Program-made: the position numbers and the translations under genes | Assembly: GCF_000024005.1 (NCBI RefSeq) | Contig: NC_013132.1 | Location: 3,590,001-3,654,000 of the forward strand | Reading direction: 5' to 3' | Length of the DNA stretch: 64,000 nt | Source of the DNA: Chitinophaga pinensis DSM 2588 | Lineage (GTDB): Bacteria; Bacteroidota; Bacteroidia; Chitinophagales; Chitinophagaceae | Notes under the pieces: generated by a model | Told to the model about the DNA's origin: nothing | Seen by the model: the letters and a program-made list of their open reading frames with translations, nothing else | Databases searched by the model: none | Shown here: one piece after another, positions 17,031 through 25,966 of the stretch | Position numbering within the stretch: position 1 is the stretch's first letter | Layout: each line of letters starts with the position of its first letter

Positions 17031-17822
17031 ATGGAACAACGAAAATTTAAGAAGCCTGGCGGTTTCCGTCAGCATGCTCCCAGGCCCAAGGCATCATCTC
17101 TGGTGATTGGCAGACAGCCAATTGTGGAAGCGATGAAAGCAGGCAAGGCCATTGAGCGTATTTTTATGTTGCGCGGTGCAACAGGGGAGATTATCCCTCA
17201 GATCAGACAGTTAGCAGAACAATATAATATTCCGATAAATCTGGTTCCGGTAGAGAAACTGAACGGGTTAACCTCTGCCAATCACCAGGGCTGTGTGGCC
17301 ATCACTGGCAATATCAACTACCTGGATCTTCAGGATGTGATATCTCATGTAACCGAACAGGGCCAGACTCCTTTATTCCTGATCCTGGACGGTATTACCG
17401 ACGTCCGTAATATCGGCGCCATTGCCCGTAGTGCAGTGTGTTGCGGGGCTCAGGCAATCATTATCCCTGACAGAGGAATTGCTGCCCTGAATGAGGAAGC
17501 GATTAAGTCTTCTGCAGGAGCATTGGAAACAATCTCCGTATGCCGGGTGAACAGTCTGTTGAAAGCGATTGATACCCTCCATCTGAATGGTATCAAGGTG
17601 ATTGCCAGCGAAATGGAGGCTGAAACAAAGCTCTATGACTGTCAGCTGCAGGAGCCGGTAGCAGTAATTATGGGATCGGAAGACAAAGGCGTGTTCCCGG
17701 CATTGATAAAAGCTTCGGATACCCTGTTCCACATTCCTATGGCCGGAAACTTTGAGTCATTCAATGTCTCTGTTGCGGCGGGCATTATCCTGTATGAGGC
17801 CATGAAACAGAGAGGCGCATAA
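17031..17822 (+). CDS. rlmB: SpoU/TrmH-family RNA 2'-O-methyltransferase (RlmB-like)
   Basis: 263 residues. After a basic N-terminal tail comes a SpoU substrate-binding domain (LVIGRQPIVEAMKAGKAIER) and the knotted SPOUT methyltransferase domain with its three motifs: LDGITDVRNIGAIARSA, VIMGSEDKG and IPMAGNFESFNVSVAAGIIL. This is the pattern of 23S rRNA Gm2251 methyltransferase RlmB; assignment to another TrmH member cannot be excluded. The next gene starts 13 bases downstream. Confidence 0.88.
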   Translation: MEQRKFKKPGGFRQHAPRPKASSLVIGRQPIVEAMKAGKAIERIFMLRGATGEIIPQIRQLAEQYNIPINLVPVEKLNGLTSANHQGCVAITGNINYLDLQDVISHVTEQGQTPLFLILDGITDVRNIGAIARSAVCCGAQAIIIPDRGIAALNEEAIKSSAGALETISVCRVNSLLKAIDTLHLNGIKVIASEMEAETKLYDCQLQEPVAVIMGSEDKGVFPALIKASDTLFHIPMAGNFESFNVSVAAGIILYEAMKQRGA

Positions 17823-17835
17823 AAATCTCCAGTAA

Positions 17836-18681
17836 ATGAAATTGATCGAATGTCCACGTGATGCCATGCAAGGTTGGCACAGGTTAATCAGCACGGATGA
17901 AAAGGTTGAGTATCTGAATGCCCTGCTGAAGGTAGGGTTTGATACCCTTGATTTTGGCAGCTTTGTTTCGCCTAAAGCCATTCCCCAGATGGCCGATACC
18001 ACTGATGTGATATCCCGTCTGGATATGAGCAGTGCCAGGAGCAAACTGTTGGCAATCGTCGCTAATCAGCGGGGAGCTGAAGAAGCGGTGGCGTTCGATG
18101 AAATTTCTTATCTGGGATATCCTTTCTCTATCTCCGAGACTTTCCAGTTGCGTAATACCAACAAAACGATCAGTGCTTCAATGGAGCTGGTAGATACTAT
18201 GCAGGAACTGTGTATCAAAAACAGTAAACAGCTGGTGGTCTACATTTCTATGGGTTTTGGTAATCCCTATGGGGATCCATACGATGCTTCCATCGCTTTA
18301 CAATGGGTGGAAGAATTGGTAAAAAGGGACATTACAATAATTTCCCTGGCTGATACGGTTGGTGTTGCCAATCCGGAGATCATCACAAAACTGTTCTCTA
18401 CGCTTATACCTGCTCACCCGGGAGTAGCATTCGGTGCACACTTTCATTCTGCTCCCCATAACTGGGAGGAAAAAGTAGCCGCTGCCTATGACCAGGGATG
18501 CAGACGTTTTGATAGCGCCATAAAAGGCATTGGTGGTTGTCCGATGGCCAAAGATGAACTGGTCGGCAATCTTGCAACTGAGCGTCTGCTCGACTTCAGC
18601 GTACAGCGTCACGAACAGCTGGGACTGGACTTCGCTGCATTACAGATCGCTCAGCAGCTAGCAGACCGTATTTTTTATTAG
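17836..18681 (+). CDS. Hydroxymethylglutaryl-CoA lyase-like protein (HMGL TIM barrel)
   Basis: 281 residues. The N-terminal ECPRDAMQGW holds the RD pair of the HMGL-like family. FGAHFHSAPHNWEEKV gives the metal-binding H-x-H, and IKGIGGCPMAKDELVGNL contains the catalytic cysteine loop (GIGGCP) specific to HMG-CoA lyase. It probably cleaves HMG-CoA to acetyl-CoA and acetoacetate in leucine breakdown. It sits between rlmB and a GSCFA gene with short gaps, so its context gives no pathway hint. Confidence 0.87.
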   Translation: MKLIECPRDAMQGWHRLISTDEKVEYLNALLKVGFDTLDFGSFVSPKAIPQMADTTDVISRLDMSSARSKLLAIVANQRGAEEAVAFDEISYLGYPFSISETFQLRNTNKTISASMELVDTMQELCIKNSKQLVVYISMGFGNPYGDPYDASIALQWVEELVKRDITIISLADTVGVANPEIITKLFSTLIPAHPGVAFGAHFHSAPHNWEEKVAAAYDQGCRRFDSAIKGIGGCPMAKDELVGNLATERLLDFSVQRHEQLGLDFAALQIAQQLADRIFY

Positions 18682-18690
18682 TCTTGTATC

Positions 18691-19671
18691 ATGACAAATT
18701 TTCGTCTGACCTTTCCCGTTTCTCCGCTTGCAACACCTGTCAGATATACCGATAAGATATTGATGGTTGGTTCCTGCTTCGCAGAAGAAATAGGAGAGCG
18801 CTTACAACAATATCACTTCGATGCTTTGATCAATCCTCATGGGATCCTTTATAATCCCATCAGCATCACACAGGCATTACATACTTATCTCGACGGTAAA
18901 AAATATACTACAGATGATCTGTTCCGGCAAAATGACTTATGGCATAGCTGGGACCATCACAGCCGTTTCTCCGGTGTCAATCCCGAAGAGGTACTCTCAG
19001 GTATCAATACCGCTCAGGAATCTGCCATAAGACAACTGGAAGAGGCAGATTGGCTCATTATTACCCTTGGTGCTGCATTTACTTATTCATTGACCAGCAA
19101 TAACTATGTGGTGGGTAACTGCCATAAAGTACCCGCAGCATCTTTCTATAAGAAACTTTTATCTCCCCCGGATGCCATCTCCGCACTGGACAACCTGATG
19201 CACCGTTTATTTTTCCGTAACAGAAAAGTAAAGATCCTGTTTACCATTAGCCCTGTACGTTATATACGTGACGGTGTTGTGGAGAATAATCTCAGTAAGG
19301 CAGTGCTGATGCAAACCGTACACCATCTGGTGAATAAATTCGATCGACTTTTTTATTTCCCGGCTTACGAACTGGTCATAGATGATCTGCGCGATTACAG
19401 ATTCTATAAAGAAGATCTGGTACATCCGAATGAACAAGCCATAAATTATGTGTGGGATCATTTTACTGCGAACTGTCTGGAAGAGTCGGATAAACAACTG
19501 TTACCACGCGTAGCAGAGATCATCCGCGCAATGCAGCATAGGCCGTTTAATCCAGACGGAGCGCAGCATCAGCAGTTCTTACAGACGTATGCACGAAAGA
19601 CAAAACAGTTGATGGAAGAGCACCCGTTTTTGCGGCTGGAGAAGGAGTTGAAACACTTTGAAGGCAGGTGA
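18691..19671 (+). CDS. GSCFA-family protein
   Basis: 326 residues. The family signature GSCFAEEIGERL is near the N-terminus, followed by NPHGILYNPISI and later KEDLVHPNEQAINYVWDHF. GSCFA proteins resemble SGNH-type esterases and are frequent in Bacteroidota; the enzymatic role is not established. It starts 9 bases after the HMGL-like gene and is the last gene before tRNA-Lys. No terminator is visible between it and the tRNA. Confidence 0.9.
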   Translation: MTNFRLTFPVSPLATPVRYTDKILMVGSCFAEEIGERLQQYHFDALINPHGILYNPISITQALHTYLDGKKYTTDDLFRQNDLWHSWDHHSRFSGVNPEEVLSGINTAQESAIRQLEEADWLIITLGAAFTYSLTSNNYVVGNCHKVPAASFYKKLLSPPDAISALDNLMHRLFFRNRKVKILFTISPVRYIRDGVVENNLSKAVLMQTVHHLVNKFDRLFYFPAYELVIDDLRDYRFYKEDLVHPNEQAINYVWDHFTANCLEESDKQLLPRVAEIIRAMQHRPFNPDGAQHQQFLQTYARKTKQLMEEHPFLRLEKELKHFEGR

Positions 19672-19756
19672 AAAAAGTTTACGCGAAGAAAAATTTTAAA
19701 AAAAGTGGGAATTGTAAATCTTTAAGTGTAATATTGCACCCCCGTTCAGCGGGAAT

Positions 19757-19829
19757 GATTCCGTAGCTCAGTTGGTAGAGCAATACACTTTTAATGTATG
19801 GGTCCTGGGTTCGAGTCCCAGCGGGATCA
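19757..19829 (+). tRNA. tRNA-Lys (anticodon TTT)
   Basis: 73 bases. The acceptor strands GATTCCG (19757-19763) and CGGGATC (19822-19828) pair over 7 bp, with one G-T wobble. The anticodon arm ATACA-CTTTTAA-TGTAT gives anticodon TTT at 19790-19792. The D-arm has AGCTCAGTTGGTAGAGC and the T-arm has GGGTTCGAGTCCC. The CCA end is not encoded. It marks the left end of an AT-rich segment with tRNA-like relics. Confidence 0.97.
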
Positions 19830-19838
19830 CAAAACTTT

Positions 19839-19876
19839 AAACGCTTCAAGTTCAAAGACTTGGAGCGTTTTTGTTT
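19839..19876 (+). terminator. Terminator of tRNA-Lys
   Basis: AAACGCTTCAAG (19839-19850) pairs with CTTGGAGCGTTT (19859-19870), with one mismatch, and a T-rich run follows. A near-copy of the right arm and tail recurs at 27412-27433. Confidence 0.8.
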
Positions 19877-19905
19877 TTGTTAAAAAACATAACACGCATA
19901 TTCTC

Positions 19906-19935
19906 AAACCTATAGAAGGTTCGAGTCTCATTAGG
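19906..19935 (+). repeat. tRNA 3'-half-like relic A; 19877-20445 otherwise without a gene
   Basis: AAACCTATAGAAGGTTCGAGT followed by CTCATTAGG resembles the region from the anticodon stem to the T-arm of a tRNA, without the 5' half. The rest of 19877-20445 has no convincing reading frame; on the minus strand short open pieces separated by stops (about 20150-20400) may be the remains of a gene. Confidence 0.4.
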
Positions 19936-20445
19936 TTGTATATCAATAATTATTTATCATGGCGATCAATCGATATTTTCACACAACTTAATTGATAACT
20001 GTGAAAAAATGAAAGCGGTTATCCAGTGAAAGTGCTCATTTCATCGCATTCTCCATTAAGCTGAACTATCATTCTTAAATTATCGGCTCCACGTTTACTT
20101 GTTCACGATCGTTATGGTTTCATAAGACAATTTGGATAACTTTCTTGCCCAACACGTAAACGGTGATCCTATAGAATTCAAATTCCAACCATTGAACATC
20201 AAAAGAGCGCCAGCAGCTCCTGGTTTATTTCCGATATTAGGAGGAAAAAACGACCTTCGCATCCATATTTAATGTGGCAAAACCAATGACTTTCTTGTTA
20301 CCGACAAATACTGTCTTCCACGTGAATATCATTTTCAAGCAAATAAGAATTAATGATCTCTCAGAACGCGTTATAAGACTTCCCGTATCGAAGAGCAAAG
20401 GTTTGCATAATGTCTCTACCCAATAATACTAATAATAAAACTCAA

Positions 20446-21741
20446 ATGAAAAGATCAACCCCTTCCGCACAGATAGTATGTATTTTCTTTAATCTGTTTG
20501 TCTGCATTATCGCTTCTCATGTGTCGAATGCACAAGATCTGGCACCGGAACAGAATAAGTTTACCGTAATAAAAGCAAAAGGCCTGATAGATGTCAGAAA
20601 TGGTAGATTGATTGAACAAGCAGTTATTCATATCCTTAACGGGAAAATAGAAAGAGCAGGGAGTAACCTTGAAATCCCCGTGGGTGCTACTGTTATTAAT
20701 CTTAGTGATAAGTATTTACTTCCTGGACTTATAGATGCTCATACCCATTTATGTCATGAGTATCAATATGAACTGGAGAAAGTACCAGGAGCAAATATAG
20801 TTGTTGAGACCGCCGTTATAGATAATGCCACACGAGCCTTGATTGGTGTCAGAAATGCGCGCGATATGATCAACTCTGGATATACCACTGTCCGGGACCT
20901 TGGCAATTCAGGTGTCAATGCAGATATTGCCCTTCGTGATGCTATCAACAAGAACTGGATTCCCGGTCCGAGAGTATTTGCGTCCACCCGTGCCATATCG
21001 CCCATTGGAGGGCAATTCACCAGGATGCCGGACGATGTGCGGCGAGAACTCGTCCAAAGGGAGTATGTTGAAATAAGTGGAGTCGAGGAAGCCCGAAGGG
21101 CTGTAAAAGAAGCTATTTATGATGGTGCTGACTGCATCAAAATTATCGTTAATAACGACCGGATGTGTTTAAATCAGGAAGAGCTCAATGCCATTGTCGA
21201 AGAAGCACACAAAGCTAATCTTAAGGTAGCTGCTCATGCAACCAATGGTGATGGACCTTCGCTAATGGCAATCAAAGCTGGGGTAAATTCGATCGAGCAT
21301 GGATACACCTTGTCAAGCGATGTGCTTAAGCTTATGGCTGCGCAAGGCGTATATCTTGTTCCGACAGATAGAACGGGCGTTGAAAGATATCAGCAAAGGA
21401 TTAAACGGGCCTTGGCTGCAAACGTCAAGATTGCCTTTGGATCAGATATGTACTTTTTAGATGCACAGCGAAATCGGGGACAGGTAACCGTAAGCACTTA
21501 CAGGTCATATATTGAAGCCGGAATGAACAACATCCAGATCTTACAATCAGCTACAATGAATCCTGGCATCCTGATCGCAGGCGAAGGAAAGGTTGGACTA
21601 CTCGAAAAGGGATATTTCGCGGACATTATTGCCTTGGATAAAAATCCATTAACAAACATCGAGGCGATTGAAAACGTAGTATTCGTCATGAAGGAAGGTA
21701 AGGTGATATTTGTTGATCGTTCGACCAATTACTCTAAATAA
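20446..21741 (+). CDS. Secreted amidohydrolase (imidazolonepropionase-like)
   Basis: 431 residues from ATG 20446 (an in-frame ATG lies 12 codons upstream). A signal peptide (VCIFFNLFVCIIASHVSNA) precedes the mature start QDLAPEQNK. Metal-ligand motifs of the amidohydrolase superfamily are present: LIDAHTHLCHE, DCIKIIV (candidate carboxylated lysine), KVAAHAT, SIEHGY and IAFGSDMYF. Relatives include Xaa-Pro dipeptidase-like and imidazolonepropionase-like enzymes. It would act in the periplasm. It is the first gene of the AT-rich island and has no obvious operon partner; a TetR gene follows after 285 bases. Confidence 0.88.
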   Translation: MKRSTPSAQIVCIFFNLFVCIIASHVSNAQDLAPEQNKFTVIKAKGLIDVRNGRLIEQAVIHILNGKIERAGSNLEIPVGATVINLSDKYLLPGLIDAHTHLCHEYQYELEKVPGANIVVETAVIDNATRALIGVRNARDMINSGYTTVRDLGNSGVNADIALRDAINKNWIPGPRVFASTRAISPIGGQFTRMPDDVRRELVQREYVEISGVEEARRAVKEAIYDGADCIKIIVNNDRMCLNQEELNAIVEEAHKANLKVAAHATNGDGPSLMAIKAGVNSIEHGYTLSSDVLKLMAAQGVYLVPTDRTGVERYQQRIKRALAANVKIAFGSDMYFLDAQRNRGQVTVSTYRSYIEAGMNNIQILQSATMNPGILIAGEGKVGLLEKGYFADIIALDKNPLTNIEAIENVVFVMKEGKVIFVDRSTNYSK

Positions 21742-21954
21742 TTGCAATAAAAGATGAGCGTACACGATCATTACAAATTAACATCCCGATATCATTTTCT
21801 TGACAAAACGGGCTCCTGACAATAAAATTACTTAACGTTTGTAGGTAGATCTGGTTCGCTGTATGGGTAATACAAAGGACCTTATTGCAGGCTATGCTTT
21901 TCACGCTGTGAATATTCTTTCATTATAATACCGCTTCAGCTTAGTGGGTCTGAT

Positions 21955-21982
21955 AAAAATATCACTAAATAGTGATATTTTT
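21955..21982. promoter_or_regulatory. 28-bp perfect palindrome before the island TetR gene
   Basis: AAAAATATCACTA (21955-21967) and TAGTGATATTTTT (21970-21982) are exactly complementary around AA. It lies 44 bases before the TetR start, in the promoter region, and is the obvious operator for that protein. The gap 21742-22026 contains nothing else clear. Confidence 0.75.
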
Positions 21983-22026
21983 ATACTATATTCGATTGTA
22001 CCATTTTTGCACGTACTTCTACCATT

Positions 22027-22656
22027 ATGAAAAGAAAGACTACAGATGGCGCTCTTAAAAACAAAGAGAGGACCCGGAAGAAATTTTTACATGCGGTTGG
22101 AAAAATATTGAAATCGAAAGGATATATGGCATTGAAGGTCAATGACATTGCTTCTATTGCCGGTGCTGATAAAAAGCTAATCTATGATTACTTCGGTGGT
22201 ACGGACAAGCTGATCGACGAGTATATCGGGAGTCAGGATTTTTGGAGTAATGTACGATACGAACCGAAGCAAGCCGATCTGAAAGATGGTGGACAAGCGC
22301 TTACAAAAGCTTTGCTGCTGTCGCAGTTTGACTATGTATTTAAAAACAAGGAGCTGCAGAAAATAGTTTTATGGGGGCTTAGCGAAAAGCGGCGGTCACT
22401 GAAAAAGCTCGCCGATAACAGAGAGAAAGAAGGAGAGGCAGTCTTTAAAAATATCTGTGATCCTCATTTCGGTACGAAGGCACCGGTGTATCGCGCAATT
22501 ACTGCTCTGCTTGTCTCAGGTATCTACTACCTTAATATTTATGCCACCACTAATAATAATACCTTTTGTGGGTTGGACCTTACAAAGACCGAAGGGCGGA
22601 TAGCAGTTCAGGAAGCAATAGACTTTATTATAGATAAGGCATACGTTGATCTGTAG
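22027..22656 (+). CDS. TetR-family regulator
   Basis: 209 residues. The N-terminal HTH is RKKFLHAVGKILKSKGYMAL, then VNDIASIAGADKKLIYDYFG, followed by GTDKLIDEYIG; the C-terminal domain is unassigned. Such regulators are often autoregulated, and a perfect 28-bp palindrome lies just upstream. Genes on either side (the amidohydrolase before it and a small hypothetical after it) are candidates for its regulon, though the amidohydrolase has no matching palindrome upstream. It is in the AT-rich tRNA-Lys island. Confidence 0.85.
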   Translation: MKRKTTDGALKNKERTRKKFLHAVGKILKSKGYMALKVNDIASIAGADKKLIYDYFGGTDKLIDEYIGSQDFWSNVRYEPKQADLKDGGQALTKALLLSQFDYVFKNKELQKIVLWGLSEKRRSLKKLADNREKEGEAVFKNICDPHFGTKAPVYRAITALLVSGIYYLNIYATTNNNTFCGLDLTKTEGRIAVQEAIDFIIDKAYVDL

Positions 22657-22803
22657 CCTCCGCTTCATAAGAGTACAAAATTAGTTTCGTATGACTATTC
22701 GGTTTCATCCGCAATAATGCATCAATTTTTTGTCGTTTAGCGATATGTTTCTGGATTATCGTATAAGGAAAGCCTATAAACCTAAGTTTTTAAAACTATC
22801 TGA

Positions 22804-23244
22804 ATGCCTAACAATATTGAACTTTTTAACGATTTAAAGTTAAAAGACGGTTGTATGGTTGGATATCTTACGCTGCCCGATTCCGTAAAAGTTATTGCCG
22901 AATTAGATCTGGAAGAGGAGGATACTTCAGATCAGTCGGATTTTACCGAGCTGATTTTAAGTGCCGGTGACTGGGCGAATGGTCTAAGCGCTACGACCAT
23001 TGCACGGCTAAAAAAAGATATTGCCAGGGAATTGACTGACGCCGCCTATGGGGAGTCGGATTATCAACCTTCAAAGGAAGATTACGCCAGTCTTGAAAGC
23101 TCACTGGATATAGTACACTTATGTTTTTATCCCGACAATGTTGTTGTAATGATCTTTGAAGCAAAAAAACAATATCCGGATATGAAAATATATTGCCAGC
23201 TTGATGATTCTTATCAACTGGAGGACATTAGTGTTGAGAAATAA
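22804..23244 (+). CDS. Hypothetical acidic cytoplasmic protein
   Basis: 146 residues, acidic, without a signal peptide, membrane segment or cysteine motif. It starts MPNNIELFNDLKLKDGCMVG; a segment LEEEDTSDQSDFTEL is strongly acidic. The C-terminal DNVVVMIFEAKKQYPDMKIY looks like beta strands. I do not recognise the family. Small acidic proteins of this kind next to other orphan genes are often immunity proteins in polymorphic toxin loci, but no toxin is visible here. The start ATG is preceded by an A/T-rich leader. Confidence 0.55.
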   Translation: MPNNIELFNDLKLKDGCMVGYLTLPDSVKVIAELDLEEEDTSDQSDFTELILSAGDWANGLSATTIARLKKDIARELTDAAYGESDYQPSKEDYASLESSLDIVHLCFYPDNVVVMIFEAKKQYPDMKIYCQLDDSYQLEDISVEK

Positions 23245-23297
23245 GCGAAGGTAACCTTAGGCACTGTATGAATTTACGCGCATAAATTTTGCTGTCA

Positions 23298-24038
23298 ATG
23301 ATAACATATTTTTCCATACATATTTTAGTAACTCTTTTATCCTCGGGTTATAGCCCCGCCCTGATTGAAAACGCTTATTCTCAACCGCAAGCTTTCAACA
23401 GTATGTTCCAACCTGAGAAGGTGCTTGCACTAAAGAAAACAGTTGCGCCAGAACTCACAGCGCCAAAGGGATACCGGGTTGTCGATCGCATTGGAGGTGA
23501 TTTGAATCGAGACGGAATACCGGACAGCATTCTCATAGTGAAATCAACAGAAATGGGCGGGTTTGAGATGGATCAAGGGAACAAATTAATAGACAGGAAT
23601 CGCCGCGGACTGATCATATTTTTGGGGAGGAAAGGGCAGTTTAAGAAGGCGGTGGAAAATCTGCAATGTTTTTCATCTGAAAATGAGGACGGCGGGGTGT
23701 ATACGGCTCCGGAGCTTTCCATCGAAATTTTGCGCAATAAGCTCTATATACATTACGCACATGGCAGGTATGGATGCTGGAAATATACCTTCAGGTTTCG
23801 GGGAGCAGACTTTGATCTTATTGGCTATGATGCCAGCAACAATACCGGCCCGAGGATCGACAGGCAGGTAAGCATTAATTTCTTAACCAAAAGACGGTTG
23901 GAGCGGATTAATAAAAATGTTACCGCAGAAGGTGGAGACGAGGTTTTCGATGAAAAATGGTCAGATATTTCTCTTGAAGGCTTAGCCAAACTTTCCAATA
24001 TTGAGGACTTTGACAACTTAGGGGAAGGTGGCTGGTGA
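23298..24038 (+). CDS. Hypothetical secreted protein with a calcium-loop-like motif
   Basis: About 246 residues from ATG 23298 (TTG 23289 also possible). The N-terminus (MITYFSIHILVTLLSSGYSP) looks like a signal peptide. GGDLNRDGIPDSILIV is an FG-GAP/EF-hand-like D-x-N-x-D loop that occurs in a widespread Bacteroidota family of secreted proteins with VDRIGGDLNRDGIPD-type cores. Two cysteines in the middle (NLQCFSSEN, GRYGCWKY) could form a disulfide. The function is not known. It is one of four consecutive unassigned genes on the plus strand. Confidence 0.6.
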   Translation: MITYFSIHILVTLLSSGYSPALIENAYSQPQAFNSMFQPEKVLALKKTVAPELTAPKGYRVVDRIGGDLNRDGIPDSILIVKSTEMGGFEMDQGNKLIDRNRRGLIIFLGRKGQFKKAVENLQCFSSENEDGGVYTAPELSIEILRNKLYIHYAHGRYGCWKYTFRFRGADFDLIGYDASNNTGPRIDRQVSINFLTKRRLERINKNVTAEGGDEVFDEKWSDISLEGLAKLSNIEDFDNLGEGGW

Positions 24039-24171
24039 GAAATATAGAAGTCCTATCCCTGATCGTTAAGTCGTATACAGCTCCTATTCGATTTTATCAT
24101 ATTATGATAGTATTGATTGGCAGCTATTTTCTCAAAATCGAGTATCCAGTAATTGATTTATATTTCTCACC

Positions 24172-25278
24172 ATGAAAGGTTTTTGTTTTTTTCCACTCAC
24201 AGGTATTGTAGCGGCTTTGTACCAGGTGTTTTCCACTGCTTGCAATTGGGAGAATCATGACAAGATACCAGAAAAATATGAATGGTATCAACCGATCGAT
24301 AGCACTAATGAGATAGAAAGTGGAGCGGCGAGGCTGGAACTGCTACTTGAAAGTGAGGAGAACATACAGTCTTTTTTAACTGAAGAGAACGATGTGATCA
24401 TCTACACGGTCCACGGTAAGAGAAACAATACATTCTATAAACTCGGTATTGATGGAGAGATCACTGACTCGTTAAGGCTTGATCGCAGGGGCGGCGATTT
24501 AGCATTTGTAAAAGGCTTTATCATCGATAAAGAGATGAACGAGTATTATACATGGAGTTTTAACGGAAATAAAGTACCCATTAAAATACGAACAGAAAAT
24601 GCCAGGCTGAATTGGGACACGGCCATGCAGAAAAGCAAGCTGGCCGAAATTAAAGCTGCACAAAGTATAGTCTTAGTGGACTATCGTTCAAAGAGTGCAT
24701 TGCCGGAAAAAGCTGCTGCCGGAAAGATCCAGGCTACGCAGGTACCCATAACTTTCACTGTGCTGACCTATTTCAACGGTGATCAATGCTTCCAGTTTTA
24801 TACGACCCTTAATACCGGCAGGGATTTCCCATGGTCTGACACACAGAAACTTCTTTGGAACAATCTCTTCAGGCGACCAGATGAAAGTTTTGTAAATAAG
24901 GGTGAAATCACCCAGTCTGCTACTTTAATCTACCGTTACTTTCACCGGCTGAAAAAAGAGAAGATTAAGTTTTCCGGGCCTGGTGGCAATGCGGCCGGTT
25001 TCACTGCTGTGCTTTACCCAGGTTATCTCTTTACCGATATTGTATTTCACAAGGATACGATAAAAATTAAAGAATTCATGTATCTGGACGAAGAGCGTCC
25101 CAATTCATCTATTAAAATTGACGGTATGCTTATTGGCAATTTCTCTAAAAATAAAGTACAGCCGTTAGAGAGAGTAGATGGTTATATGTATTATACTAAC
25201 CCTCATCTCCGGTATGCATTGTTTGCCAACAGTGATAAGAAACTCTACCGGATCCGCAAAAAAGATGCTGGTAAATAA
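24172..25278 (+). CDS. Hypothetical lipoprotein
   Basis: 368 residues. The N-terminal hydrophobic segment ends in FSTACNWENH, a plausible lipobox with Cys24. The body alternates strand-like and charged segments with a cluster YTWSFNGNKVPIKI and later FTAVLYPGYLFTDIVFHKD. No catalytic motif or known domain is recognised. It probably sits in the outer membrane or periplasm. A longer frame for the next gene would overlap its end, but a start after the stop is more likely. Confidence 0.6.
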   Translation: MKGFCFFPLTGIVAALYQVFSTACNWENHDKIPEKYEWYQPIDSTNEIESGAARLELLLESEENIQSFLTEENDVIIYTVHGKRNNTFYKLGIDGEITDSLRLDRRGGDLAFVKGFIIDKEMNEYYTWSFNGNKVPIKIRTENARLNWDTAMQKSKLAEIKAAQSIVLVDYRSKSALPEKAAAGKIQATQVPITFTVLTYFNGDQCFQFYTTLNTGRDFPWSDTQKLLWNNLFRRPDESFVNKGEITQSATLIYRYFHRLKKEKIKFSGPGGNAAGFTAVLYPGYLFTDIVFHKDTIKIKEFMYLDEERPNSSIKIDGMLIGNFSKNKVQPLERVDGYMYYTNPHLRYALFANSDKKLYRIRKKDAGK

Positions 25279-25330
25279 AAAAAATCATTCATTCTGGCTT
25301 GGTAATAAGCAAGAACATGTAAAGATAAAT

Positions 25331-25855
25331 ATGGCTAATCTCACAAACATATTCATTAACATTTGCTCATTTTATACTGAAATTTTGGATTTAGTAAATG
25401 AGATGGATCTGTATTTTTATCTGGAAAAAAGAATCGGTACCCAATGGAATTTTATTAAAATAGCAACGAAGGAGGAGCTGGCTGAAAATATCGATGAGCA
25501 TTACCGCTCCTTCTTTATTTCCTCCGAAACTTTCGATCCGGGGAAGTTTGATAGCTTTTATGATGACGAATTTTGTGTACATGCAATTGAGGGGCTTGGT
25601 GGACGCCATACTAAGGACGAATTGGAAATGCTTAGTCTTCGGATCATATCAAAAACACCGGACAAAAAAGTAAAATCATTTATTGATAAATTCGTTAAAA
25701 TGCTTAAGCGAAATAGTCGATATGGCCAAGGAGTGGGCCCCGGGGCAAGTTCTTTGTACAAAAAAACTTTTTATAACAGATTGGATGTGCAAGGACGGAC
25801 ACTGTGGTTTGATTTTGAAAGAAAAATATCCCAAGCAAATATAGGTGGAGATTAG
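25331..25855 (+). CDS. Hypothetical cytoplasmic protein
   Basis: 174 residues from ATG 25331; upstream ATGs at 25265 and 25178 would overlap the preceding gene. MDLYFYLEKRIGTQWNFIKI is a recognisable strand-rich start and the C-terminus is basic (VDKFVKMLKR-like, then RTLWFDFERK). I do not recognise the family. The compact size and island setting would fit an immunity or effector-related protein, but this is only a guess. Confidence 0.5.
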   Translation: MANLTNIFINICSFYTEILDLVNEMDLYFYLEKRIGTQWNFIKIATKEELAENIDEHYRSFFISSETFDPGKFDSFYDDEFCVHAIEGLGGRHTKDELEMLSLRIISKTPDKKVKSFIDKFVKMLKRNSRYGQGVGPGASSLYKKTFYNRLDVQGRTLWFDFERKISQANIGGD

Positions 25856-25966
25856 CAAGTTCAATGTGTTTGACAGAGTGATTGATAGCCCAAAACAATA
25901 TTGGGTCGTACGGTCCTAATTCAGGTAGTGTGTTTTTGGTTGACAGGTTTAGTGAATGGATTATAT

